A DNA stretch of 64,000 bases from CAVQGM01 sp963712065 (lineage in GTDB: Bacteria > Actinomycetota > Acidimicrobiia > Acidimicrobiales > Acidimicrobilacustridaceae): positions 1,240,001-1,304,000 of the forward strand of contig CAVQGM010000002.1 of the NCBI GenBank assembly GCA_963712065.1, written 5' to 3'. The position numbers and the translations under genes are program-made. The notes beneath the pieces are model-generated. The model was not told the origin of the DNA. It did not search any database and saw only the letters and a list, made by a program, of their open reading frames with translations. How positions within the stretch are numbered: the first letter of the stretch is position 1; each line of letters begins with the position of its first letter. Shown here one piece after another: positions 51,121 through 58,909 of the stretch.

Positions 51121-52309
51121 TCAGTTCGGCCGGGCGCCGAACCCCTCGTGGTCGAACGAGACCACCATCCGCATCTCCAGCGACATCCGCACGACTCGTC
51201 GGCGGGCTGCCTGTGACGCCGCCGACCACTCCTCGGAGCGCTCGCCGCACACGGCCACAGGGTCCGCGACCGCGTCCTCGAGCACGACGAGCATCGCCTC
51301 GATCGCGTCGCGCAGGGCCGGTGTCATCAACACCGGCGGGTCGGGACGACCGGCGGCGGACACCGCCTCGACGAGCTCGGTCGACGTCGCCCCGTCCGAC
51401 CGCCGACTCGGCTGACTCCAGCGCCCGGTAGCACCACTCGGCGACGTCCTCGCCCGGGAGCACGCCCGATCCGTGGGGCGTGCTGAGGGTGTTGAACACG
51501 TACCCGCTCCGGTGGTCCATCTCGGAACGGAAGTACCATCGCTGGGCGTCGTCGTGGAGGAACATCCAGATGTCGTTGATGGCCAGGTCGTCGTCGCGCT
51601 CGAGGAACGAGTCCGTCGCCAGCCCGTAGCGGAGCTGATGGCGACGGCGATCGATGCTGCGCCCGTCGGCCAGGACCAGCGGCTGGGTGACCTGCTGCAG
51701 CGGGATCCAGAGGTTCACCAACAGCAGCGAGGCGTCGTGGTTGTGTCCGTCGGGCGAGTCATGGACGAACAGCGAGGGCGCCCGGCCGTCCATGAGCTGG
51801 GTCATCGGCGTGCCGAACACATCCTGGTCGGCGTGGACCGAGGCGGCACCGCCGTGGTCGTTCATCCCCGACGACCGGGGACCCACCAGCGACATGCCGT
51901 TGGGCCCGGCGGTCCGCATGATGAACCCCTCCTCGGCGAGGTACAGCACCCGGATGGAACCACCGCTCGAGGTCCGCAGCACCTCCCCGTCGAGCGCCGC
52001 CCGGACGGCAGCCGCCTCCGCATCCGTGATCCGGCCCGCCCGTCGGACGGAGGCACAGACCCGCTGGAGCTCGTCCGATCCGGTGAGGTCGACCGTGTCG
52101 AATCCGAACCCCATCAGGTCGGGCCGGACCGACCCGTCACCGACGCCGTCGGCGGCCGGGCAGACGTGCACCTCCACGCTCGAGCCGCCGTACGGCGCCG
52201 ACGCCCTGGGCCCGGCGCGGCGCAACCCCGGATGGACCGGGTCGGGGATGGCCAGCGAGTCGGGGGTGAACCCCAACCTCACCGGGTAGGTCGACTCGGC
52301 GAGCGCCAT
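51121..52309 (-). pseudogene. CmcJ/NvfI-like oxygenase candidate, single frameshift
   Basis: The reassembled protein is about 395 residues. It has the segments SLVGPRSSGMNDHGGAASVHADQDVFGTPMTQL, LVNLWIPLQQVTQPLVLADGRSID, WMFLHDDAQRWYFRSEMDHRSGYVFNTLSTPHGSG, which fit the order of the CmcJ/NvfI (AsaB) family of Fe(II)/2-oxoglutarate-type enzymes, though metal-binding residues are not proven. One extra base in the CCCC at 51390-51393 breaks the frame; after it, VSAAGRPDPPVLMTPALRDAIEAMLVVLED continues to the end at 51121. Other identity (an unrelated phytanoyl-type protein) is possible. Confidence 0.55.
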
Positions 52310-52403
52310 CAGCTACGGCAGGGCCGGCCGCGGGACGACCAACGGACATGGAAACCAGCCACTGGGAGACGGTACCCCAGCCACTCCGGCACCGGCCGAC
52401 TGG

Positions 52404-52589
52404 GTGCCGCCACCGGTGCACGTCAAGGACGCCGCCGAAGCCTGGTTCCAACAGGAGCGGGCCGGCGTCGCGTCCATGGCGCTGGGCATCATCGAGCAGT
52501 GCCTCGACCTCTCCGTCGAGTACACCGGCCACCGGGTCCAGTTCGGCCAGCCCATCGCTGAGTTCCAGCTCATGCGCGCCCGGCGATGA
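52404..52589 (+). pseudogene. Acyl-CoA dehydrogenase C-terminal-region fragment
   Basis: About 50 residues, FQQERAGVASMALGIIEQCLDLSVEYTGHRVQFGQPIAEFQLM, match the central helix of acyl-CoA dehydrogenases (the part that contacts FAD and the CoA ester). The rest of the protein (over 300 residues) is absent on both sides; it ends at a TGA after RARR. This is a relic, probably of a recombination event at about 52400 to 52590. Confidence 0.65.
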
Positions 52590-52842
52590 CATCCACCGCG
52601 TCCGTCCTGTAGATGTGGCGGTACCAGATCTGCACAGGTCGGTCCTCGCCCTCGACCTGGAGGGCAACCTGTCGCACCTCGTACTCCGGCTGGTTCGACA
52701 GGACTTCGACCGGGACGCTCGGAGATCGCCACGCCTCGTCCCCGATCTCCGCAAGGAAGTGGCGGGCGACTCGCTGGGCGACGACCGATGGCGACTCCCG
52801 CTCGATCCAGCGGCAGAGCTCCTCGATGTCCCGGAGGGGCAC
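52570..52842 (-). CDS. Small protein in a toxin-antitoxin-like gene pair, unknown
   Basis: A 90-residue protein, VPLRDIEELCRWIERESPS ... EVRQVALQVEGEDRPVQIWYRHIYRTDAVDVIAGRA. It starts with a GTG that overlaps the TAG of the preceding small gene (TAGTG), as in toxin-antitoxin pairs. No known toxin fold is recognised with certainty. The 3' end overlaps the antisense acyl-CoA dehydrogenase fragment. Confidence 0.5.
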   Translation of the reverse strand: MPLRDIEELCRWIERESPSVVAQRVARHFLAEIGDEAWRSPSVPVEVLSNQPEYEVRQVALQVEGEDRPVQIWYRHIYRTDAVDVIAGRA

Positions 52843-53046
52843 TACTCGTCGACAACCTTGGTCTGCGCCAGGAACTCGTCGCGAGTGAGCAACGGGGCGG
52901 CTGCTTGGCATCGAGCCGGCGGATCGATTCCTCGAGGTAGGAACGGAACCCCGGATCGGCAAGCCCCGCTGCGCCTCCGCCCAAGATCGATCCAGCGCCC
53001 GCTGGTACTCCAACTGCTCGGGGGTGAGGTCTTCTCGGCGCAGTGC
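52842..53046 (-). pseudogene. Antitoxin-like small gene, frame-disrupted
   Basis: The pieces RREDLTPEQLEYQRALDRSWAEAQRGL, ADPGFRSYLEESIRRLDAKQPP and LLTRDEFLAQTKVVDE occur in order but in three frames, which two single-base deletions (near 52980 and 52900) would explain. The whole looks like a short helical antitoxin ending TAG immediately before the 90-residue gene. Its 5' end is fused to the truncated acetyltransferase, so it has probably lost its own start. Confidence 0.45.
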
Positions 53047-53503
53047 ACGCCGCTCGATCGTCGAGGTCCAGGGCTGTCGCCAGTACGTGGGCGACGAGTG
53101 CGGTGCCGATGCCGAGTCCCGCTACGGAGAGATTGACGGCGAGAGGGCCGATGAGCAGCGCGGGCACCGGATCGGGGGTGTGCTTGGCCACCGAGGACGG
53201 TGCGTTGCCTCGATCGCTGCTCGTCATGGCCAAGCTGACGTACGCGACGACGACAGAGCCGGCGTCGGTGATCACCCAGGTCGCGTCGGTGCTCCTCCGA
53301 CGGGCTGGGTCGAGTGCCGCCGCAGCCACTCGTCGAGGTCGGGGGAGCCGGAGTCGGCGAGCACCTCCGCCGCCTGCGCCGAGGCTGATTGCAGGACGAA
53401 GGCAGACACTGAGACCTGGGATGCCTCTGCTGCGCGCTCCAGGAGGCGGTTCTCGGCGGGGTCCACCCCGAATCTGGAGCCGCTCGTCCTTGGTCACCGC
53501 CAC
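53047..53503 (-). pseudogene. Chimeric DUF1778 antitoxin / GNAT toxin remnant
   Basis: The start MAVTKDERLQIR (GTG at 53503) and then DPAENRLLERAAEASQVSVSAFVLQSASAQAAEVLADS make the TacA-type antitoxin; one extra G in CCCC at 53466-53469 shifts the frame. The antitoxin then continues in frame with PDLDEWLRRHSTQ, which is the beginning of a TacT toxin, so the C-terminal of the antitoxin and the N-terminal of the toxin are lost. Another shift is followed by DATWVITDAGSVVVAYVSLAM and AGLGIGTALVAHVLATALDLDD, the GNAT core, ending abruptly at about 53047. The last about 45 toxin residues are missing. Confidence 0.6.
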
Positions 53504-53553
53504 ATGGCATCACCATGGCAGTACAACCGTCGGTCGTCGACGGGGAAGGCTCC

Positions 53554-54072
53554 TCAGCGAGAGAACCTGCGGCGAAGCCGGGTGAACCCGTTGAACGCCC
53601 GGGTGATCAGCAGATCGGCCCGCGACCCCGCAGCCGGCAGCATCCCGACCTGGCGAGCGAACGCCGCGCCGTCGTAGTAGACGGTGTTCGTGGCAACCTT
53701 GCCGTTGCCGTCCAACCGGATGACATCGCACCCCCGGATCTCGACACGGCGACCGGTCGGCTCGATGCCGAGGAACGACGCACCCGTGAAGGTGCCCGTT
53801 CCCGTCCATTGCACAACGACCTGGTCACCGCCATCGTCGACCACGTTGTCCACGACGAGCGACCAGTCGGGTACCGCAGCGAAGAGCCGGGCGAACCATG
53901 CCGCCAGCGCCTGCGCACCCCGCACCGACTGACCCGCCGCCAGGAAATGGTCGACCGAGTCGTCGGTCCAGTACTCGTAGGGGTCCGAGAGGTCGCGCTC
54001 CTCCATGAGACGACGGAACAGGACCTCGCGAGCCCAGGCCTCGTTGCTGGTTCGCTCCGATGCGGCGGTCAT
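53554..54072 (-). CDS. SnoaL-like polyketide-cyclase-type protein
   Basis: A 172-residue protein with the NTF2/SnoaL fold. SVDHFLAAGQSVRGAQALAAWFARLFAAVPDWSLVVDNVVDDGGDQVVVQWTGTGTF and IRGCDVIRLDGNGKVATNTVYYDGAAFARQVGMLP cover the fold, with a substitution of the usual catalytic Asp region not decidable. Possibly an ester cyclase or isomerase. Frame intact between damaged neighbours. Confidence 0.78.
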   Translation of the reverse strand: MTAASERTSNEAWAREVLFRRLMEERDLSDPYEYWTDDSVDHFLAAGQSVRGAQALAAWFARLFAAVPDWSLVVDNVVDDGGDQVVVQWTGTGTFTGASFLGIEPTGRRVEIRGCDVIRLDGNGKVATNTVYYDGAAFARQVGMLPAAGSRADLLITRAFNGFTRLRRRFSR

Positions 54073-54125
54073 CCGCGGAACCTACCAAGATCGGGGCCGG
54101 GCGGCTGGTGGAGACCTTCCCCTCT

Positions 54126-54875
54126 CTACATGACCTTGGCGAGCCCATCGAGCAGCACAGTGATCTGCTCCGGCGCGAAGACCTGGGGGTCGTGGCCCGT
54201 CGCGATCTCGCGGTACGGCCAGCCCTGCTCCCGAGCCCAGACCGCGCAAGAGGCGACCGGATCGCCACCGACCTCGTCACCGAACTCCGCGCCCGTACAA
54301 CGAATGAAGGCTCTGGGCAACCCCTCGAGGGCAATCGTGAGCGTCACTGGATCGGTGAACGTCGCGGCTGGGTGATCGCGGAGGCGGTCCACGTAGTTCC
54401 GCCGGATGTCATCCGGCAGGGCCCCGGGCGGCATGAGCGCACCAAGGAGGTCGTCCGGTATCGGCATCCGCCAGTGGTCGCCGTGTTCGGCCAGTCCGCG
54501 GCGCACCATCGCACCGAACGGGCCCGGCAGGAGATCGAGAGCGCACTGACCGTCCACCGGAACGAGTGCGTCGATATAGATCACGGCCCGGACCCGTTCA
54601 GCGAGGCAGTCCGCAGCCCCGGTCACAGGAACCCCGCCGTAGCTCGCGCCACACAGCACGACATCGTCGAGGCGTTCGAACTCCACCGCGGCCACGATGT
54701 CCTCGACGTGCGTGGCTAGGCCGACCCGCTCAGCCCGGCAGAGGTGCGACCGTTCGCCCAGGCCGGTCAGGGACGGCGTGTAGGTCTGGTGGCCGAGCGC
54801 CCGCAGCCGCTTCGCTACGTCGGCCCACTCCCATCCACCGCCCCACGCACCGTGGACCATGACGAACGTGTTCAT
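54126..54875 (-). CDS. Alpha/beta hydrolase, esterase-like
   Basis: A 249-residue protein beginning MNTFVMVHGAWGGGWEWADVAKRLRALGH, with the nucleophile elbow GASYGG, the region VIYIDALVPVDGQ and the His in ATGHDPQVFAPEQ. This is the pattern of plant-type methylesterase-like alpha/beta hydrolases (salicylate- or carboxylesterase). No signal peptide. The ATG at 54875 is used since earlier in-frame codons are not supported. Confidence 0.83.
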   Translation of the reverse strand: MNTFVMVHGAWGGGWEWADVAKRLRALGHQTYTPSLTGLGERSHLCRAERVGLATHVEDIVAAVEFERLDDVVLCGASYGGVPVTGAADCLAERVRAVIYIDALVPVDGQCALDLLPGPFGAMVRRGLAEHGDHWRMPIPDDLLGALMPPGALPDDIRRNYVDRLRDHPAATFTDPVTLTIALEGLPRAFIRCTGAEFGDEVGGDPVASCAVWAREQGWPYREIATGHDPQVFAPEQITVLLDGLAKVM

Positions 54876-55051
54876 GGCGAGAAGTCTCACACCTCCATCA
54901 GACCCCACCCGTGGACCCGATTCTGGGACCTTCAGGAGATGCCGTCAGCTGGGTTTCGGGGCCAAGACATCGGCTCTGCCGTAGTGGCCGGCGGCATCGA
55001 AGTAGCGCTTCGCGTGCAGACCGAGCGCGGGTTCATCGAGGGGAGCGACCA

Positions 55052-56146
55052 GTGAGCCGACAGGGCAGCATCAAGAAGGACTCGGGCGGCTGGTACTTCG
55101 TGCTCGACGTCACCCCACCAGGCGCACCGCGCAAGCAGATCAAGCGGCGCGGGTTCCGCACGAAGGACGAAGCGCGCGATGCGCTGGACGCGATCAAGCA
55201 CGCCACCCGGACGGGTGCCAACGTCGAGCCGACGAAGCAGACCGTCGGCGGATACCTCGAGGAGTGGCTCGCCACCATCGAACCGACGGTACGTCCGTCG
55301 ACCCACCACAGCTACAGCCGGAACCTGCGGCTGCACGTCGTCCCGAACGTGGGCGACGTGCCGTGCAGGCGCTCGACGGTGGCACCCTGAACCGGCTGTA
55401 CGCAGGGCTGCTCGCTACCGGGAACCGGGGCCACGACGCCGGGTCCGGCCTCTCCCCTCGCACCGTGCGGTACGTCCACACGGTCGTGCACCGGGCGATG
55501 AAGGACGCGGTGCGATGGTCGCGGCTCGCCCGGAACCCTGCCGACGCGGCCGACCCGCCGAAGGTCGCCACCAGCCACGCCACGATGACGACGTGGACGG
55601 GCGAGGAGGTCGCGGACTTCCTCGAACGCAGCCACGGCTACGGGGACCGGCACGGCGTCGATCCGTCAGACCGTCATCGCGGTGAAGCACGAGGTTCGGT
55701 TCGGCACCCCAAAGACGGCGCAGGGGACGCGCACCGTCGACCTGGACGAGCGCACCATCGCAGCGCTTCGGGAGCACCGTCGCCACCAGCTCGAGGAACG
55801 GCTACGGATGGGCGAGGGCTGGCGCGATCACGGGCTCGTGTTCTGCAAGGTCACGGGGGAGCCGCTGCACCCGGAGCGGGTCAGCCGGGAGTTTCAGCGG
55901 CGCATCGAGCGGTGGGACCTGCGACCGCTCACGCTCCACGGTCTGCGGCACTCGTGGGCCACGTTGGTGCTGCGAGCCGGCGTCCACCCGAAGGTGGTGC
56001 AGGAGAGGTTGGGCCACGCCACCATCGGGATCACGCTCGGGACGTACAGCCACGTCACTGCCGGGATGCAACGTGACGCGGCCGAGCAGGTGGCCGGGCT
56101 CATCTTCGGCCGTTTAGGGCCGGTTGGCTGGAGTGGTCCGTCCTGA
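55052..56146 (+). pseudogene. Tyrosine recombinase (phage-type integrase), decayed
   Basis: The N-terminal arm-binding and SAM-like domain are present (SRQGSIKKDSGGWYFVLDV, VGGYLEEWLATIEPTVRPSTHHSYSRNL, then LSPRTVRYVHTVVHRAMKDAVRWS). A frameshift near 55367 (lost G) breaks it. The catalytic domain has only its C-terminal half: HGLRHSWATLVLRAGVHPKVVQERLGHATIGITLGTYSHVT includes His-x-x-Arg and the Tyr. The part around the first catalytic Arg is deleted at about 55650, with only a few residues between LERSHGYGD and ASIRQTVIAVKHEV. Start GTG at 55052 overlaps a short upstream frame. This is a non-functional relic of an element integrated at the adjacent tRNA-Leu. Confidence 0.75.
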
Positions 56147-56518
56147 GTAGTCGACCTCGAGCACGACCTTGTCACCGTCGATGGAGTCAGAGGGCACGGT
56201 CGCGAGGATCTCACCTTCACTTGTGCTGAGCTCGTAGAAGTCTGACTCGGGTACGGCGTCGAACGTGGCCGTCCAGTCGCACGCGCCAGCGCCCTTCGTC
56301 TTGTCGAACGAGGAGGTTCCGACCGTGGTCCCGTCAGCGTCCTTCAGGATGATCGTCGTGTCCTTGACGACCGGGGATTCCATGCAGCTCCCCAAGCCCG
56401 AGAACTCGGCGACGACCTGGACCTCAAGCGGACGGGTGGGGAGCTCTTCATCCGATGCGCTGCACGATCCGGCCAGAAATGCGATGCCGAGCACCACCGC
56501 TGAACGCGCGGTGACCAT
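56114..56518 (-). CDS. Small secreted lipoprotein of unknown function
   Basis: A 134-residue lipoprotein: TARSAVVLGIAFLAGSC provides a signal peptide and lipobox with Cys. The mature part is a beta-rich domain (LEVQVVAEFSGLGSC, TIILKDADGTTVGTSSF, FYELSTSEGEILATV). It ends 33 bp inside the integrase relic. It has an actinobacterial look but no recognised family. ATG at 56518. Confidence 0.68.
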   Translation of the reverse strand: MVTARSAVVLGIAFLAGSCSASDEELPTRPLEVQVVAEFSGLGSCMESPVVKDTTIILKDADGTTVGTSSFDKTKGAGACDWTATFDAVPESDFYELSTSEGEILATVPSDSIDGDKVVLEVDYSGRTTPANRP

Positions 56519-56577
56519 CCTGTGACCACTCGACCCAAGTGAGGCCACCGCCGCCCCCCTGACCTGCGGTTATGTCG

Positions 56578-56661
56578 TGTCGGAGGGGGGACTTGAACCC
56601 CCACGCCCTTGCGGGCACTAGCCCCTCAAGCTAGCGCGTCTGCCTATTCCGCCACTCCGAC
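56578..56661 (-). tRNA. tRNA-Leu (anticodon GAG)
   Basis: The minus-strand sequence folds as a class II tRNA: 5' acceptor GTCGGAG pairs with 3' CTCCGAC, followed by the discriminator A; CCA is not encoded. The anticodon loop CTTGAGG gives anticodon GAG (Leu, CUC/CUU codons), and the long variable arm GTGCCCGCAAGGGCGT and the T-loop GTTCAAGTC are clear. Total 84 nt. The tRNA 3' end faces the integrase relic, so it is the likely attachment site. Confidence 0.93.
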
Positions 56662-56743
56662 GTGGCCTCTCGGACGAGGGCGGACCCTCTCCGGAGCGGA
56701 GCGTCACTCTAGCGCGCCCCTCGCGGGCGGCCGAACCCGCATC

Positions 56744-56852
56744 GCGTGCGTATCCACTCACACCCGCGGTGGGCTGGTACGCACACGACCGGGGGGCGGG
56801 CGACGCGTGCGTATCCACTCACGTCGGCGGTGGGTGGGCACGCACACGACCC
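56744..56852. repeat. Two copies of a 61-bp-period repeat with internal hairpins
   Basis: GCGTGCGTATCCACTCAC starts at 56744 and again at 56805, followed in both by a related GGTGGG...CGCACACGACC stretch. Inside each, GTGCGTA pairs with TACGCAC or GGCACGCAC, so each unit can form a hairpin of about 40 nt. The region lies downstream of the peptide-binding lipoprotein gene (ends 56908), which is transcribed towards it, so it may act as transcription terminators. Confidence 0.7.
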
Positions 56853-56907
56853 GCACACGACCCGTACGCGACGCGCAACCGACGGCCCGACGAACGCACC
56901 GGTGGGG

Positions 56908-58509
56908 TCAGTCGGCCACCGTCAGGCCGGCGAGCTGGAACGAACCGTCGAGGCGGGAGACGAAGCCCGACACCCGCTCCCCCACCACCTGATGGGTGAC
57001 GAGCTGGGCGAGGGGGATCAACGGCGACTCGGCGAGCACGGCCTGCTCGATCTGGGCGTACTGCTGCTCCCGCGCCCCCCCGTCGACCGTCGCTCGGGCG
57101 GCCACGATCGCTGCGTCGACCTCGGGCGACGAGAAGCCGGTGACGTCGTCGGGCGAGCCCGACAGGAAGAGCGGCCCGAGGTACGACTCCTGGGTCGCCA
57201 CCAGGCCGACCCACCCCAGCGAGAACAGATCGCGGCCCTGGAGACCGGAGATCTGGTACTCGGCGAGCGGCCGGACGTCGGCCACGACCGGGATGCCGAC
57301 CGCCTCGAAGTCGGCCTTCACCGCCTCCACGAGCGCCCGCTGGGTGGCGTCGTCGTAGGTGTCGAGCTCGATGGTGGGCACGTCGCCGTCGGGGAAGGCC
57401 TCGACGAGCAGGGCCCGAGCCCGATCGGGGTCGTAGGCACAGCCCTCGCCGCACGCCCCACCTGGCGCCGTCGAGGCACCCGGGACCCCGACGGGCACCA
57501 GGCCATCGAGCGGCAGCCGACCCGGCAGCACCTCGTCGACGACGGCGGCGCGGTCGACGGCGACGGTCATCGCCTGACGGAACCGCAGATCCTGGTAGGC
57601 GGGGTCGCGCAAGTCGAAGCCCAGCCACAGCTCGGCTCCGAACGGTGACGGCGCGTACCGCCCACCCCAGCGCACCTCGGCGCCCTCCACGGCCTCGGGC
57701 GGCAGGAGGGTCCAGTCGACCGCCCCCGCCTCGAAGGCGGCGTACGACGCGGTGAGGCCGGGGAACCGCACCAGCTCGACGCCCGTGAGCGACACGCCGG
57801 CCGCCGCCGGGCCGGTCCGGGGCACGAGGGTGAGCGTGGTCCCGTCGTCGGCATCGACCCGGAACGGCCCGCTCCCCTGCGGCGCCCGGAAGAACGCCTC
57901 GTCGGCGGTCGCCGGCACGATCCCGTACAGCGGCGACGTCAGCAACTCGGGCAGCTCGACGTACGGATCGCGCAGGGTGACGGTGAGCGTGATGTCGTCG
58001 ACCACGGCGACACCGGCCAGGTCGGGCGTCGAACGGTCGACCGCGAAGTCCCGGTAGCCGTCGATCAGGTCGAGGCGGGAACCGGCGATCGACTCGGGGC
58101 CCCGGGCCGCCACCCGCTCGAGGGACGCCTTCACGTCGGCCGCTCGTACCGGCGTGCCCTCACCGAAGGTGGCGTCGGGACGAAGGCGAACCGTCCACAC
58201 CCGGTGGTCGGCGTCGGGCTCGAGTGCCGACGCCAGCGCCGGCACTGCGCCGACACCATCGGGCCCGGGCGCCGTCAGCCCGTCGTGGAGCAGATCGGCG
58301 GCGATGATCTCGACCTGGTCCGTCGGGATGGCCGCCGCCGGGTCGAGGGTGTCGAGGCCGACGACGCCCAGCCGCAACAGCCCTTCGGGCTGCGCTGGCG
58401 GGGTCGGGTCGGGGGACGAGTCGTCGTCGCCCGAACAGGCGGCGAGGAGCGAGAGGGCGATCAGTGCCAGGGCGACGACCAGGAGCGGGCCCCGCCGCCG
58501 AGCCCCCAC
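56908..58509 (-). CDS. ABC transporter substrate-binding lipoprotein (peptide/nickel type, SBP_bac_5)
   Basis: A 533-residue exported lipoprotein (lipobox LLAACS). The mature domain has the SBP_bac_5 pattern: VWTVRLRPDATFGEGTPVRAADVKASLERVA, PYVELPELLTSPLYGIVP, FRQAMTVAVDRAAVVDEVLPG, and ESPLIPLAQL at the end. Such proteins bind oligopeptides, dipeptides or nickel for an ABC transporter; no permease or ATPase genes are next to it. Frame is intact and the start is ATG at 58509. It follows secG by 4 bp, so it may be transcribed with the glycolytic block. Confidence 0.85.
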   Translation of the reverse strand: MGARRRGPLLVVALALIALSLLAACSGDDDSSPDPTPPAQPEGLLRLGVVGLDTLDPAAAIPTDQVEIIAADLLHDGLTAPGPDGVGAVPALASALEPDADHRVWTVRLRPDATFGEGTPVRAADVKASLERVAARGPESIAGSRLDLIDGYRDFAVDRSTPDLAGVAVVDDITLTVTLRDPYVELPELLTSPLYGIVPATADEAFFRAPQGSGPFRVDADDGTTLTLVPRTGPAAAGVSLTGVELVRFPGLTASYAAFEAGAVDWTLLPPEAVEGAEVRWGGRYAPSPFGAELWLGFDLRDPAYQDLRFRQAMTVAVDRAAVVDEVLPGRLPLDGLVPVGVPGASTAPGGACGEGCAYDPDRARALLVEAFPDGDVPTIELDTYDDATQRALVEAVKADFEAVGIPVVADVRPLAEYQISGLQGRDLFSLGWVGLVATQESYLGPLFLSGSPDDVTGFSSPEVDAAIVAARATVDGGAREQQYAQIEQAVLAESPLIPLAQLVTHQVVGERVSGFVSRLDGSFQLAGLTVAD

Positions 58510-58513
58510 CAGG

Positions 58514-58753
58514 TCAGGGGGAGTCGAGCAGGAGAGCCAGGGCGATCGTGCTGAAGGCGAAGATCAGGGCGACGACCACGGTGATGCGGTCGAGGTTCTT
58601 CTCGACCATGGTCGAGCCCTGGGCCGACGCGCCGAGGCCGCCACCGAACATGTCGGACAGGCCGCCACCGCGCCCGCTGTGCAGCAACACGAGGAAGATC
58701 AGCGTCAGCGACACGATCACCTGGATGACGAGGACGACGGCGGTCACGGGCAA
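58514..58753 (-). CDS. secG: Protein-export membrane protein SecG
   Basis: A 79-residue protein with two helices: VVLVIQVIVSLTLIFLVLLHSGRGGGLSDMFGG and NLDRITVVVALIFAFSTIALALLL. GRGGGLSDMFGG and GSTMVEKNLDR are the SecG signatures. It is part of the SecYEG translocon. The given start is TTG at 58753; a GTG at 58747 would give 77 residues and cannot be excluded. It lies downstream of tpiA as in other actinobacteria. Confidence 0.9.
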   Translation of the reverse strand: MPVTAVVLVIQVIVSLTLIFLVLLHSGRGGGLSDMFGGGLGASAQGSTMVEKNLDRITVVVALIFAFSTIALALLLDSP

Positions 58754-58800
58754 AGACGATACCAGCGCAGGTCGCCGTCGTCAGACCGGCACGCCGGGCG

Positions 58801-58848
58801 TTCTGGTGTGAGATCCGGCTGCCCCGACCACCCGATCCCACACCAGAA
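58801..58848. terminator. Strong hairpin in the tpiA-secG intergenic region
   Basis: Arms TTCTGGTGTGAGATC (58801-58815) and GATCCCACACCAGAA (58834-58848) pair in 14 of 15 positions with an 18-nt loop. It lies between tpiA (stop 58910) and secG (start 58753) in the direction of transcription. No U-run follows, so it may be an attenuating or mRNA-processing hairpin rather than a full Rho-independent terminator. Confidence 0.55.
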
Positions 58849-58870
58849 GGGACGAGCCAGAAGGGACGAG
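58843..58870. repeat. Tandem 14-bp duplication CCAGAAGGGACGAG
   Basis: Two perfect head-to-tail copies (58843-58856 and 58857-58870) lie between tpiA and secG and overlap the right arm of the hairpin. Probably a slippage product. Confidence 0.85.
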
Positions 58871-58909
58871 GGCGAAGGGGCCCCAAGGCGGGTGGGCGCT
58901 CCGAGCGAC

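Noticed and set aside
53554..54072. Frame damage in the SnoaL-like gene, as in its neighbours
   Set aside because: The frame is continuous and the fold complete, so it is kept as an intact gene.
54876..55054. Small gene ahead of the integrase ending at TGA 55053-55055 (possible excisionase)
   Set aside because: The frame has no recognisable helix-turn-helix and no ribosome-binding site; only its overlap with the integrase GTG supports it.
46860..56577. Complete integrative element with defined att sites
   Set aside because: No second copy of the tRNA-Leu 3' end was found by eye, and the integrase is broken, so no borders are given.
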